From Gymnopilus junonius (taxonomy: Eukaryota; Basidiomycota; Agaricomycetes; Agaricales; Galerinaceae), in assembly GCA_015501075.1 (NCBI GenBank), contig JADNYJ010000152.1, forward strand, positions 1-64,000: DNA of 64,000 nt. The letters are read 5' to 3'. The translations under genes were made by a program, and so were the position numbers. Below, in pieces: positions 23,301-35,049 of the stretch. The notes beneath the pieces are model-generated. The model had not been told where the DNA came from. It ran no database searches and worked only from the letters and a program-made list of their open reading frames with translations. Position 1 is the first letter of the stretch. The number at the start of each line of letters is the position of its first letter.

Positions 23301-25491
23301 CTAAAAGATCAAACATCTAATCATAAGTATGCCAACAACGGAAATATTCTCAGGCGAACTGACTTCGTACTGCAGCGAAAGTAGAACCTTTTCCTGAGGT
23401 TGTAGAGAAATTTGCCAATTAATTTTTCCGTTCTTTCCAACTGCATCCTGATTGACACCAGGATCGTCCGCCCCATCCCAGCACGCTACAACGTTCGGGG
23501 ATACCTGCACCTGTCTCGTAGACTTGCTCATCGTCGTAGTTGGATCACCAAGCACTGGAGTGAGAACCTGGACTCGGATACTTGAATCCGTAGAAACAGG
23601 GACATTGTCCATGAGCTTGAGGTTGTTTATTGCCGACAATTTGGTGCTGTGAATCGTAATGCGCTGAGTGCAAATAGTAGAGGCATTACGAGATAGCCTT
23701 GATTTGTTGGATGTCTTTTCAAGTGGGTGATAGGTCAGTTGGATGGAATGGTCTGATCTGTGGGTAATGTGAAACGTAAGAAGATTTCCCAAAACAATAA
23801 GCGTAGACGGTACCCAAGTAAAAAGCTGGATACCTCCTGCGAACTAACGGCAGGCATTCGCTTTATAGTAAGAAAACTTCCATCTACGAAGATTCTGGCA
23901 GGACCTGGCACGAAGACATAATCGGAATCATTCCTGATATCTGCCTAGTAGCGGATCATCTCGTAAGTTCAAGATACACATCGAGTCATATTGAGGTCTC
24001 CAAACTTACTTTCAGATATACTCTCTTATCAATACTAGGGGTACCATATCTCAACAAACTTCCATCGACCTTGATTTCAGCAATACTGACGTGATGTTGC
24101 TCCCCATCACAAGGTATACAGACAGGCCCTGGGACACGAAATGTAGCAAAAATGTCATCTTTGTCTATGATTTTGACATCTGAGTGGTGGGGGATCTCTG
24201 GAGGAGGCAATGGTCGGACCCGCGCAGGGGACGGGGATCTGGACAAAAATTCGAGTGATCTAGAACCTGATCTGCCTGAGGATCGAGAAGACTTAGAGGT
24301 TGCGCGATTTGAAGAGGCTATCGAGCCATGTGAATTCGGTCGCCTCACGGCTTGTGATTCAACTTGCTCTGGAATCTGATATGCCACTATGGGCGGTGTT
24401 GACCTATCCGAGGTCCTCGACTTCCGAAAACGATACCACGACCGACCACGAGATGGGATCTTCGCCTGAGGTGGATCACCCTCTTCCGCGAAAATATGCC
24501 GTGGCTGAAGTTCCAGTGAATTTTCCAGGGATGGGTTCGCTGTCTCCAGCGTTATCGAAGCGTTGTTGCAGGACTTCAATTGCCTTGACATCAGTTTCAG
24601 ATCTGAAAATTTGGGACTGAAAATGAAACCTGCCTCGCCTGTACTTTGCGTGATAGCTGCTTTGTATAAGATTGTAAAGGATGTGTCTTGAGTCTGTGAA
24701 TCGATTCGGACATCATAGCTGGCACTCCAGTTTACTGAAAAGACGACTTAGAGAAAAGAAAGAAGCCATCACCGTCAGCACTTATCCGACAGCGTAAACA
24801 GAAGTAGCTCACCATATCTGAGTTGAATCTTTATTTTTTGGTCAAGCTGGCTATCAATATTGGCCGAGGCTTGCCAACGACCAGAATAGCGTGATGAGAG
24901 GTCCTCATTCTTTGCAATTTGAAGCCTGACTTCTTCCAGCTCATCCCTGAGATCTATAAGTTGAAGGTCTAATTTTTCAGAAAGTGCATTATAGTCGTCC
25001 AGGGCAGTTTCTAGTTTGAGTCGTGAGATATCTGATCCATTGGTGCTAATTGAATTCAAATATGAATCTAGAAACTTTTGGGAATTTTGAGTCCTTTCAA
25101 TAGCTGTCTGGACTTGTTTTTTCTTTCGTATCAGGTTATCGATCGGTCGCACGTCAGAAGCACTGCCTTCAGAACGAAAGTTCACTCTTTTGATGACGAT
25201 GTCGTGAATACAGGCATTTTCTTGGCCTTCAACACTGTCATTACAATGAGCATATTTATAACACGAAAACTTCACCATTACCTACCTAAGAGTTTCCTGC
25301 TGCAACGTAGGAGGGAAGTCTATGATGTTAATCTTGTTCTGTCCAGCCTTTATTTCGAACTCGAATTGCCGTGTGACCTCTGCGCGTCCGGGATATACAC
25401 TGACATGGTCGATCTTGCTATTATCAGATGCGGAGAGATCAACAATGTTGATGGATCCACTAGTCTGTAGTCCGCTGCTCATCGTCGTCAT
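23301..25491 (-). CDS. DUF4139/DUF4140 (mucoidy inhibitor-like) protein
   Basis: Conserved protein of unknown biochemical role, found in bacteria and fungi. The N-terminal DUF4140 part starts DHVSVYPGRAEVTRQFEFEIKAGQNKINI and is followed by a coiled-coil region (EELEEVRLQIAKNEDL). The DUF4139 beta-rich part follows: VNWSASYDVRIDSQTQDTSF, GEAWENVPLTLETANP, FRVPGPVCIPCDGEQHHV, FVPGPARIFVDGSF, QRITIHSTK and the closing LQPQEKVLLSLQYEVSSPENISVVG. A basic Ser/Arg-rich insert (SSNRATSKSSRSSGRSGSRS) interrupts the second domain. I chose ATG 25491 (MTTMSSGLQ), which precedes the first conserved strand; the second Met three codons on is equally possible. Confidence 0.83.
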
Positions 25492-25855
25492 TGGAAGTAA
25501 AGAAGAATGAAGGGTGAATACCACACAAATAGTGTGAAATATATAGTAATGTTCAAGACCTGAGAACGCAGTGCTTCTTCTGCTTCTCCCACCATATTGA
25601 CCAACTGTTATACTAGGGAGGCGGTCCACTTCACTGCCTGCCAAAACTTGCATATAATAACTTCTTTTCGACCTCCTAATTTAGCCATTAGAAAATTTCG
25701 TTATGCTTCCACGCACAGCCGCGGCAGAATAAAAGTTGACATACTAGATCAGATGATTATTGACACAAAGCACTGTTCATGTTTCCCAGACTAACCTGGC
25801 CTCACCAGGATATCAAATAACACCCTTTGATATTCACTTCCTTCGCCTTCCGACT
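25492..25855. other. divergent promoter region
   Basis: About 360 bp between the DUF4139 gene and the following plus-strand membrane protein. No gene is seen; a minus-strand TATATTTCACAC-type AT stretch lies near 25530-25545. Confidence 0.35.
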
Positions 25856-27435
25856 ATGCTCCTTCTTCTCGGCGCAATTTACTTCTTGCAACCATATATT
25901 CTGGCTGCACCCACCCTCTCTGCTGCTTCGGATCCATCGTTGCTATCCTCACCCTCTATATGTACCTGTCCCAATGAGCGATCGATTTGGGAAATCATCT
26001 GGAGCTGCCTTGTCACTATTTTCGTATGTTCCTGGGTTGCCATTCATCCCAACATCGCGCCACCCAAAGCAAACTGGTGGAGAGTCAATCTACGGAAGCT
26101 TGAATACATGACCTGGACGATCATAGCTCCGGAGCTCATTATTTTATGGGCAGCCAGGCAATGGTACGGAGCACGGAAGATTGCACAGAAATACGGAGGC
26201 ACGTTCAATTTCCAAGCCGTTGCGGCTAATCAATCTCATTATGTAAAGACTTCTCATGCTGACCCGTGATTCATAGATAGGGGCTGGACGAAAGTACACG
26301 GCCATTTTCTCCAGATGGGAGGATTTATGCTCTTTGAAGGAAACAAAGCGCAGCGGGTTCTTTCTCACAGTCTTCTTGACAAACTTTTACAACAGGGCAG
26401 GATCCAGTTTCCAGAGATTACTGAAGAAGAAATTCAAGACCGAAGTAAGAACAGCGGGCTTTCGAAGCTTCTTGTCATCGTTCAGACAAGCTGGTTTGTC
26501 CTTCAAATCATCACGAGAAAAATAGAAGGCTTGGCTATCACCGAACTAGAGCTTGCCACTGCAGGCTTTGCGTCTCTTAACTTCCTTATTTATTTATTTT
26601 GGTGGGATAAACCAATCGACGTCAGTGTGCCTGTCCCTGCATTTTTGATGGAATCCGAAAACGAGTCGGGTAAAATCTCTTTTACTTAAGTGGTCGCGTT
26701 GAATTGTAACTTGATGGTTATTAGACAACTCCTACGACTTGTGGAGGTCAAATACAAGCGATTCTGGATCTCTCAGTTCTGGCCTATCTTCAGATGAAGA
26801 GGACAACCTAGATTTAATGGTCGAGGTGAGCAATATCTAAGACATTTTTGTTTTACAATCTTTCAAATCCTTGTCTGTAGCTCTTGTACCTTCCACTTCA
26901 TATTATATGCCTCCCGCGGAGTTTATTCCTATTCATGAAACGAAGATTGCACCAGATAACCCGAACTGAAGAATCAAAAGAAATGAAAGACACATCAGTC
27001 AATCATGAATTCCTGGCAGTACCTATGTTTTACTCAATAAGGATCCAATCTGACAAATATGTCGAACTAGAAGCCTTTTTGGTATGTCTAACAGGCATAA
27101 TATTCGGAGGAATTCACTGCGTCGGCTGGTTCCTTAGCTTTCCATCATTAGTTGAACTTTGGATCTGGCGTATTGGCGCCCTCGTTATTGTTGCCTTTCC
27201 AATGGTTCTCCTCCTTTCCATTCAAATCTTTCCAACACTTGAAAATAACTGCTTTGATTCAAAAATTATTAGGCAGATTTCGAATGGAGTCAGTGCCATT
27301 CTCGCCTTTGTCGGTCTGCCTCTGTATGTTGTAGCTCGAGTCACCCTCTTAGTAGAAGCATTTGTTGCACTTAGGCACCTTCCTGATGCAGCATATGCGA
27401 CTGTGAAATGGACTTCCCTCCTTCCTCACATTTAG
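25856..27435 (+). CDS. agaricomycete multipass membrane protein of unknown function
   Basis: Belongs to a large mushroom-specific family of polytopic membrane proteins. Recognisable blocks are NWWRVNLRKLEYMTWTIIAPELIILWAARQW, GWTKVHGHFLQMGGFML, EEIQDRSKNSGLSKLLVIVQTSWFVLQIITRK, GLAITELELATAGFASLNFLIYLFWWDKP and the C-terminal YVVARVTLLVEAFVALRHLP. An N-terminal hydrophobic stretch may be a signal peptide, followed by several membrane helices and, after a variable acidic linker (SSDEEDN), more helices. The first intron (26199-26276) starts with GC: TACGGAG|GCACGT...CATAG|AT rebuilds KYGDRGWTKVHG, whereas the nearby GT at 26243 gives the wrong phase. The other introns are GT-AG and in phase. 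Function is unknown. Confidence 0.83.
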
Positions 27436-28989
27436 TCACCTGGTATTCTAGAATCTAGATCTTGGACATTCCTGTAATTTGGCATGCAATTAAATAATAG
27501 GCAACTTTTTGAACAATAGACCCTGTATGTACATTGAAATTTTTTACATATGTATCATGAAGTAGGTAGATAGTTGGTCGGAACTGGATGTTAAGTAATA
27601 ATGATGCTAGGCTCAGTAGCAGCCACACAGATCAAAACCTGGTCAATAAGCGCTAAACGGCGGTCAAGTCGTCATTGGTCAAAGTTTCATACTCAGCAAA
27701 GACTCAGGTTCTTTGGGTGCATAGCAAGGGTAAATTTACTTCAATCAGTAATGTTTATTGCTCATCTACAGTTCCCCGAAGCCAACAGCATTTACACACA
27801 TGCAGTGGTTAATTTTTTGAGTGATATTGTCTCGAGTACAAAAGAAGCAATTATAGAACATGGAATATATTACAGAAATGAGGTTGTATTAGTGAGCTTC
27901 TTGAATTCACATTTGGGTATTATCCTTCAACCAATCCTTCTGCCCTCCCACTGAGCCATCATCTACAGATCCTTATCAAAGCGACCTCGGAAGTCCCTAG
28001 CATCTCGAAACACCGAGGGAATTGCACCTTCAAATGTGTCAGCTTCCTGGCCGTCCGCTGAACGGCTTCGTCTTGAATTTTCCATTGCATACCAAGTTGA
28101 CATGGTAGCATTGGAAGGACGAGGGATATGGGCAGAGTTGTCCTACATATCCAGGGAAGGAAAGGCCGGATAAAAAATCTAGCAATGGTTCGCTAGACTG
28201 AAGTCTGAGAGGAAAACCGACGGTTGGCGCTCGAGTAAAAGACGGACAATTATGGAGCGCCTGGAATCAGGCGGTGGATTTGGATCGTTCATTGAGTGAT
28301 GAGGATACCAGTAACCGCAGTGAAGTTCTGGATGAGAGCGAATCAAGCTGGGAGTAAGGAAGTAGGTTGCTTGGAGCGCTAAGAGCAGTGGTGGGATTTG
28401 GAAATGAATTTTAGGTGGGAGGTATGGTGGTATTTATACCAGCGAGGAAGGGGCCATTTCGTCTGGGTCCCGACTGCTTGACAAAGAACAAAAGCGCGGG
28501 CCCACAGCATCCATCCATTTGCAGGCGCAAAATCTAAAATCGGAGACTGACACGAAAGGCGAGGACAATGGCTTGCAATGAAGGGTTGCATGAGGAATCC
28601 GGATATCTTTGATCAATAAGGACAACGGATCCATAGCCTAGGTACTAAAATCAGCCGAGGCGTTCCTTGTGCTGACAGCGACAATGCAGCAGTCGTTTGG
28701 CCAAAACAGGAAAAAGGAGACAAAAAGGGAATTTAAAAGACAAAGACATTATACGGCGATTGCAATAGTACTGAAGACTGGTGGGCCTGGAGTAATTTGG
28801 GCAGCAAGACTCGCGTAGCATCACGCAAAAATACGCCTTTGACAGACGAGTAGGTTGGGAAGGATGATCAACGTGCGCTGGCGAGATGCCGGTTCTACCC
28901 ATAATTCCCACGGTCCGTTCCTCATATTTCGTTGACGTTGGCGCTCCTCCTCGGTATTTTCACCACCAAAACACAGAAAGTCAGTAGTC
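27436..28989. other. intergenic region with possible coding remnant
   Basis: About 1.55 kb without a complete gene. A plus-strand frame around 28020-28170 reads SASWPSAERLRLEFSIAYQVDMVALEGRGIWAEL-like peptide and looks better than random, but stops on both sides and no splice partners were found. The last 100 bp before the porin start should contain its promoter; no clear TATA box. Confidence 0.4.
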
Positions 28990-30039
28990 ATGTCTCTCCC
29001 TCAGCCAGTTCCCCCTTCCTGGAAGGTCGGTCGCTCTTTTTGTTATTTGTCCTAATTCTCTCAATTTGGCCCCTCAGGATCTTGGAAAGTCCTCCAACGA
29101 CCTCCTCCAGAAGGACTACAACTTCCATGGGGCCTCTCTTGAGGTCAAGACCCAGGCGCCCTCCAATGTTGCCTTCAAGGTCGCCGGAATCCGTGACACT
29201 AAGACCGAGGCCATCACTGGTGATATTGAGGGCAAGTGGACTGACAAGGTCCACGGAATCACCCTCACCCAGACATGGACGACCTCCAACGTGCTCCGCA
29301 ACCAGGTTGAGGTCAACGACATCCTCGCCAAGGGCCTGAAACTCGACCTTGCCACTTCGCTCACCCCCGACAAGGGCGCGAAGACCGCTGTGCTCAATGC
29401 GTCGTACAAGCAGTCCGGCTTGCACACCCGTGGTGCTCTTGATGTCTTCAAGGTCCGTCCGTCCGACCCCTGTGGTTCATTCTCGCTGACGTGTCGTTGC
29501 AGGGACCCACCTTCACTGCTGATGCCGTTCTCGGCCGCGACGGTTTCCTCGTGGGTGCTGAGGCCGCATACAACGTCACTGGTGGTAACATCTCTCGCTA
29601 CGCTGCTGCCCTCGGCTACAACGCCCCTGAATACTCTGTCACGCTCCACGGTTTGAACAACTTCAACACTTTCTCTGCGAGCTACTACCACCGCGTCAGC
29701 CGCGATGTTGAGGCCGGTGCCAAGGCTGTTTACGAAACCAAGTCCACCCACGGTGGTGTTGCTCTTGAGGTCGGCACCAAGACCATCCTTGACAACTCTG
29801 CCTTTGTCAAGGCCAAGATCAACAACTCTGGTGTCATCGCTCTCGGTATGTGCATATACTCTATTTCAATCAAGGGTTAGTTGTTGAATGGGTTTACTCG
29901 CGTTCTAGGCTACACTCAGGTTCTCCGCCCTGGTGTCAAGGCCTCCTTCGGTCTCGCTCTCGACACTCAAAAACTCAACGACCCCACCCCCGTTGGCCCC
30001 GCCCACAAAGTTGGTGTCCAATTCGTTTTCGACTCATGA
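28990..30039 (+). CDS. POR1: mitochondrial outer-membrane porin (VDAC)
   Basis: Voltage-dependent anion channel, a 19-strand beta barrel that passes metabolites across the mitochondrial outer membrane. Four exons (28990-29025, 29078-29452, 29503-29845, 29909-30039) join in phase to 294 residues, the normal VDAC length. The N-terminal helix begins MSLPQPVPPSWKDLGKSSNDLL. Then come the alternating strands (NFHGASLEVKTQAP, TEAITGDIEGKW, HGITLTQTW). The eukaryotic porin signature region is visible near the C-terminus (TKTILDNSAFVKAKINNSG, LGYTQVLRPGVKASFGLALDTQKL) with the terminal strand HKVGVQFVFDS. Codon use is strongly biased to C-ending codons, consistent with high expression. Confidence 0.96.
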
Positions 30040-30331
30040 AAGGGCTTGGCTTGGAGGCTGAAGGTGGTCATACGTTGATAATTGAATCGGTTGCCGCGAA
30101 TTGATTTCTATAGACTATCGACCTTCTTTCTCTACATAACTTAGGTCTAAATGCATGGTTGTTCTCTTTGTATGTATCTCGCTGGTGCTTGATATTTAAG
30201 TTGAGCGTTTCGTCATTGGTGCGTAGAAACGCGTTAGACGTGTCCATTACATAAGCCGCTATGATTAGTTTCTTGGCAGAGTTTGTGGTCGTTATCAAAC
30301 TTGCAACTCTTCTTTCTCAGTTCACCGCGCT

Positions 30332-31770
30332 ATGCAGCACCGAACACGTTCGTCCTCTCCACCGCCACTTAAACGTGCTCGTCGGACAACTTCACCTCCA
30401 CCAATGGAGAACGCCAACGGGCACGGCTCAGTCTCTGGGTCGTCAACGCATTCCACCGGAGAACACCAGAATCAACACCAAAATCAAAATCTCCAACCGC
30501 TCTCCCTGTCCATCCTCGGCGTCGAGCCGCTAGACGAATTCATAAAAGAAATAGCGGATTTTGTGCATCATATGATTATGACGCGCCCTGAGCAGCACCA
30601 GCACCCGAATGGCAAAGTGGAGGTGGAGGCGAAGATTGGAGTGTTGAGAGAGAATAGGAGTGGGCAGCGGTTGGGCTTGCCGGTGCTCGTTGAGACGAGT
30701 GAGTATAATTTTTATTTTGGAAAGGCAGTGGGTGGTATTTTTGTGGGGAAAGGTTTTTTAGCGTTTTGCGTTTGGGGATACGAAGATCTTTTTTTCTTTG
30801 GTGCCTTTTCGATTTCTTTTTGTATCAATTGTGTCATTTGCTTGATTCGTCGCTGACGCTTATTTCTCTTTGAATATAGTACTTGCCCCGGCATCCCAGA
30901 TGTCAGATTCGAATCTAACATGTCAGTCGTACGTCCGCACCTGTCCCCGTCTCATCTTCTAACCTAACTCTCCTCCCCCTCCCTTAAAAAAATTAAAAGC
31001 ACCAACATAAACACTACAACGCCCTCCTGAACCAACTCAAAAACGCCTCTAACTCTCCCTCCCACCCGTCCTCGCCGCTGTCGTACGAGCACCTGTACCT
31101 CACCGACTCGTTCTACCCCCTCCTTCTGGGGAAGGCCAGGGCGGTGATCGGGATAAAATACGGGTGACGAGGGACACGAATACGGGGGTGGTGGTGGAGT
31201 GTATGCGTAAAGTGCGGCTTGGGGATTTGAATGTGTATTGTCCGAAAAGAGAGGCGGATTGGAGGGTCAGTGTTAATCTTGAGATACCGAGTGAGTGGGT
31301 CATTTTTAATTTGCCTGTATCTTCTTCTTCTTCGAGTTCAGGGTTGGATGATTGATTGGATGATTTTTGATTATCTTTTTTACAGTGCCTCATCCCGTTG
31401 GAAGCGCTTCGTTCAAAAGAGTTAAAGACAGACTTAGCTACTCGCATGAAGAATTCAAAATCGACTTGACACAAGTCACTTCATCCACATCTCCCAACGC
31501 ACCCGTAAGTCTCCTTGCACCCTCTTCCTAACCTCTCTTCCTTATCTCCTCGTCTCATATTTTCTCATCCCTTACTCTCCCTCCTAGCCCCAAATCCTGC
31601 ACGAACTCGAACTAGAAATCGCCCGCCCCGAGTTCTTACTCGCCACTGCGATGCAGAGAGGCGATCCTAAAGCCTCAGAGCTCGAGAGGAGCGCGTTCGA
31701 TGAGCTAATACGCGCGTTTGTGAATAATGCACGAATTTTGGTGCGCAATGCGAGTGAGGGGTGGCAATAG
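30332..31770 (+). CDS. CET1: mRNA-capping RNA 5'-triphosphatase (Cet1/Pct1 family)
   Basis: Metal-dependent tunnel-fold enzyme removing the gamma-phosphate from nascent mRNA before capping. The Ser/Pro/basic N-terminus (LKRARRTTSPPP) precedes the catalytic domain. The two Glu motifs that bind metal are present: VEVEAKIG (first) and LHELELEI (last). Between them are RFESNMS, HYNALLNQL, RDTNTGVVVECMRKVRLGDLNVYCP, DWRVSVNLEIP and KDRLSYSHEEFKIDLTQVT. The first intron is 181 nt, long for this genome. Two frame breaks occur, each at a C run: near 30888 (CCCC, before IPDVRFESN) and near 31120 (five C's after TDSFY). In both cases one extra C restores the domain. I infer undercalled homopolymers in a functional gene. 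Confidence 0.88.
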
Positions 31771-32225
31771 GCTCCAGCGGATTATTCAATGTATAGTTTG
31801 GGCTGGAGCTTGAATTTGAGTATTTAAACCCTGTTGCTGTTTTTTTTTGCCGTCGTTGATGATGCTAATGGGGTCTATCAGCTGTTGTATGCTATCATTT
31901 GTGCTTTCGTGCTGCTGTTTTCGACTTGATGATATATTAGCAGCTTCATAGTATGACTTTTCCCCTTTTGCCATATTTACTTGTGTTCTGTATGCACCAT
32001 ATGCATGTACATAACTCGACGCAGGGCACTGTATTTAATTGGGAATACGTAGCGTAGTGTAGTAGAGTAATCACTAACTAATTGACGTTTGACTATTGAC
32101 CATGACCATACCATATGAGAGTACCACAAAGAAAGAGAGAAAGAAAGCGAAAAGAATGTCTTGAATCAATGTATGAAAAGCAGAGACATAAAAAAAGAAA
32201 CCGAATGAGCACTGCAATGTCGAGT
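31771..32225. other. convergent intergenic region
   Basis: About 450 bp between the 3' ends of the triphosphatase (plus) and the SUMO-like protein (minus). A T-run at about 31840 and AT-rich DNA fit 3' untranslated sequence. No gene is seen. Confidence 0.4.
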
Positions 32226-34160
32226 TTACAGCCCAACAACTTCAACCATATCACCATCCTCCAAATCCATATCCCCAATCTCAGTCGCATTGTCCATCTT
32301 GTCTCCATCAATGCACAACCTCGGATCCTTGACCGGCACTGCCGCAGCAGCAACAGCTGCAGCCCCTCGTTTAGCCTTCCTCCCTCCCTTCTTCTTTGCC
32401 GGTTCTGGAGCCCTGGCAGCGGCGGCAGCAACACCACCTTCTGCAAACACTTCGTGGTACTTGTCCGCCAACCCAGCCTTATTCAAAAACGCCTTGACGA
32501 TCGCGCCGCATTTCGTGGTGGGCCGCACGGTGAGGGTGATGTCTTTGGTGGTCAAGGAGGAGCGGAGGATGAGCTTGAATTTACCGCCTTCCGCTTCGGA
32601 CTCTGCGTCGGACTCGGTCGGTTGAGTGTAGGTGTAGGTGGGTGATGGTGAGGAAGCTGAGGTTGTGGTTGCGCCAAATGTTGTGCTGGTGCCGAGGACT
32701 TGAACGCCGTCGTCGTTGTCTGAATCCGAGTCGATCTCGATAGGCCCGTTTGTTTTGTACGAGGTGCTTGTGCTTGTGCTTGCGGCCGCGGTTGCCGTTT
32801 GGGAGGCAGTGAAGCGGGACGTGTCTTGGTTTTCCTGCATGTACTTCCAGGTTGTCTGTTCATAAGCGTCTACATGTCATGACATCGTCAATCAGAGTTC
32901 AGTTAGTACTGAAAACGAAAGAGACATACCAAGATGCGCGCTATCAGACCAAATTTTGAGGATGAGAGGAGTTATGGAAGGGAAAAAGCGATTGTTTTGG
33001 TAGGTCATGACAACATTTGCACTCGGAATACCAGCGTCCTCTGCGACTGCTTCAAACAGATCTCGGAAACTCTCGCTCTACAAGCATATGTAAGTCTCTG
33101 AAACGTGTAATGAATCAATAACAGTAACTGACCCTGTCGATTCTGTATTGCCAATCCTGCTTCTGAGCCTCCAAGGCTTTGGGATGCGGATGCCAAGTGA
33201 CATTGATGACGATATGTTCGCCAGACCCTGCGACTACTGCTTCGGGCGCCAGGCTGCTGTAGAGATGCTTATCTTTGATCTCCTGCGCGATGGCCTTCAG
33301 CTCCGGAAGGAGAACGATGGTATCTGTTGAATCGTCTGGGTCGAACTTTGGAGAGGGAGGTCGAGGGTTGATGTTGAGGGCCTGACTATAAAGGTAGGAA
33401 GTTGGATGCCAAGAGAAAGTGTGAGTGGAGAGAGAAGAGACGTACCGAACGAGATTCTTTGCGTTTTGGATCTGATGGAAAGGAACAGAGGGAGGCGGTG
33501 TGATCGAACGCGAGCGACTACGCTCCTGGCGCTTTCGCTTGCCATTTGCCTTGGTATTGGGCGTTGACGAATCTCCGAGGAATTCAACATCGTCGTCAGA
33601 GTCATTATCTGAGATGTCTTTGGAAAGCAATCTGAAAACAGGTGAATTAAGAGTGTAAGCGCTCAAGGAACACGCGGAAATGGGTAGGCAGGCCAGCTTA
33701 GAACGTACCGGGTCATTGCTTGACTCCTCTGCCATGAAGGAAGCGCTTGCTTGACTTTCTTATTTTTATTGCGATTCCTACGGGGAGATGGGGTGCCATT
33801 GTCGCTGTCATCGCTTGACGCCGTAGTCTCCTTTTCGATTTTTGACATTTCTGAATAGGCAATTATAGGCTTCATTAGAAAGAGATTACACGTTGAGGTC
33901 GTTGAATACCGACTTCTATCGATCTGGTCTAATCTTTGCCATGTCTGATATGTCCTATCCGTATTCCGCATAAACATCTCATCAGTGTCAATGACCTCAA
34001 TCACGCGTTTCTTTCCCGGACTGGTCGACGAGGCCAGGGGTATCTGAGTCGAGGAGGAAGACGCCCCGGGGGTTGAAGACGGACCATCTGTGGTAGATGA
34101 GGATTTTGTGAGCGGACGAGGACGAGGACGGGGTCGTGGACGGGAAGTGGTGCTGTCCAT
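32226..34160 (-). CDS. Rad60/Esc2/NIP45-like SUMO-like-domain protein
   Basis: Nuclear genome-stability factor type with SUMO-like domains near the C-terminus. The N-terminus is disordered and basic (RPRPRPRPRP, RRNRNKNKKVK) with acidic clusters (SDNDSDDDVEFLGD) resembling SUMO-interaction motifs; IEIDSDSDNDD later is a second. A first ubiquitin-like unit is seen around HIVINVTWHPHP ... SESFRDLFEAVAEDAGIPSANVVMTYQNNRFFP ... ILKIWSDSAHLDAYE. The last unit is FKLILRSSLTTKDITLTVRPTTKCGAIVKAFLNKAGL ... DPRLCIDGDKMDNATEIGDMDLEDGDMVEVVGL, which has the Rad60-SLD ending. The insert between (AAAAARAPEPAKKKGGRKAKRG) is low complexity. Exon junctions I checked are in phase. The symbol is withheld because Rad60 and Esc2 cannot be told apart here. 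Confidence 0.82.
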
Positions 34161-35049
34161 TTTTGAACCGGGGTGATAGCTTAAAACAGGAAATTATCCG
34201 TGGGAAAACGAGCGGGTTCGCGAAGGGCATTCAAATATCACGTGATATGGGCATGATTAGCGCGTCGGGTCGCGTGTTCGCAACGGGACGTGTCAGCTCC
34301 TGCTTTTCATCGCGTAACGTCAGGGCTAGCACTAGCAAGGACATTGCGGTGAACTTCGGCATTCTTGTACACATATTCATGCAAAACATGGAAACTGTAA
34401 GTAGCTCCAGACTCAAATGTTATGAAGGCATTAAGAAGTCAAATAAAAAACGTTTAAATATTTAACCACAGTACGCGTGGTTAATGGAGCCAAAGAGCCT
34501 CGGGTCGGAACATTATGACATAAAAAAGGGGGTCGTAATTCAAGGTTTGGCAATCAGCTGCAATCAGTTTATTGTGCCCATAGACGAACCGGGATCATAA
34601 AATCCGATCAGCGCGAAGCCACCCACTATAATCGCCGGTCCTCATTTCAACACAACGAATATTGTGGTAGTGTAGGCGATACTCCGCCATGGCCGACCAA
34701 TCATACCGTAGGTGCAAGTCAAGCAGGTGGTGAATGTAACGAGAACTACCAATGGCGGTAGTTTGAAGAGCGGAAATATCCCCAGCGCAGCAGCAGACGA
34801 CTGGTGCATAGAGAAATAAATCGTCAAGAGTATGAGCAGAGAGTGAAGAGTGGTGAAAGTTGTGCTCTTCTGCGAACCTCCCTCATTTGCGCAATCAGCC
34901 AGGAAGCGCGTCAGCTTGTCAGCTTGGGAAGGTCCTCGGGTATAGCTCGTGCCTCATAATGTTATGCAATATGTGAGCCTCAATGTTGAGAAGGCATTGG
35001 ACCATTGGACATAAATGTGGGAGGCGCAGGAGGAAGACTGAGACTGAGG
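34161..35049. other. intergenic region
   Basis: Nearly 900 bp holding the promoter of the SUMO-like protein and the 3' side of the small minus-strand gene. A minus-strand open frame at 34642-34827 encodes a hydrophobic peptide without an identifiable partner; I do not call it a gene. Confidence 0.4.

Noticed and set aside
26199..26276. Ordinary GT intron starting at 26243 in the membrane-protein gene
   Set aside because: GTAAAG at 26243 leaves phase 0, whereas the following exon (AT AGG GGC TGG) requires phase 1; it also leaves a non-conserved stretch before GWTKVHG.
29116..29751. Minus-strand frame of 211 codons over the porin gene
   Set aside because: It is the antisense of strongly C-ending codons in VDAC; the sense strand is an unmistakable porin.
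32290..32645. Plus-strand frames over the SUMO-like-domain gene
   Set aside because: Antisense shadows; the minus strand carries the SUMO-like domain and in-phase splice junctions.
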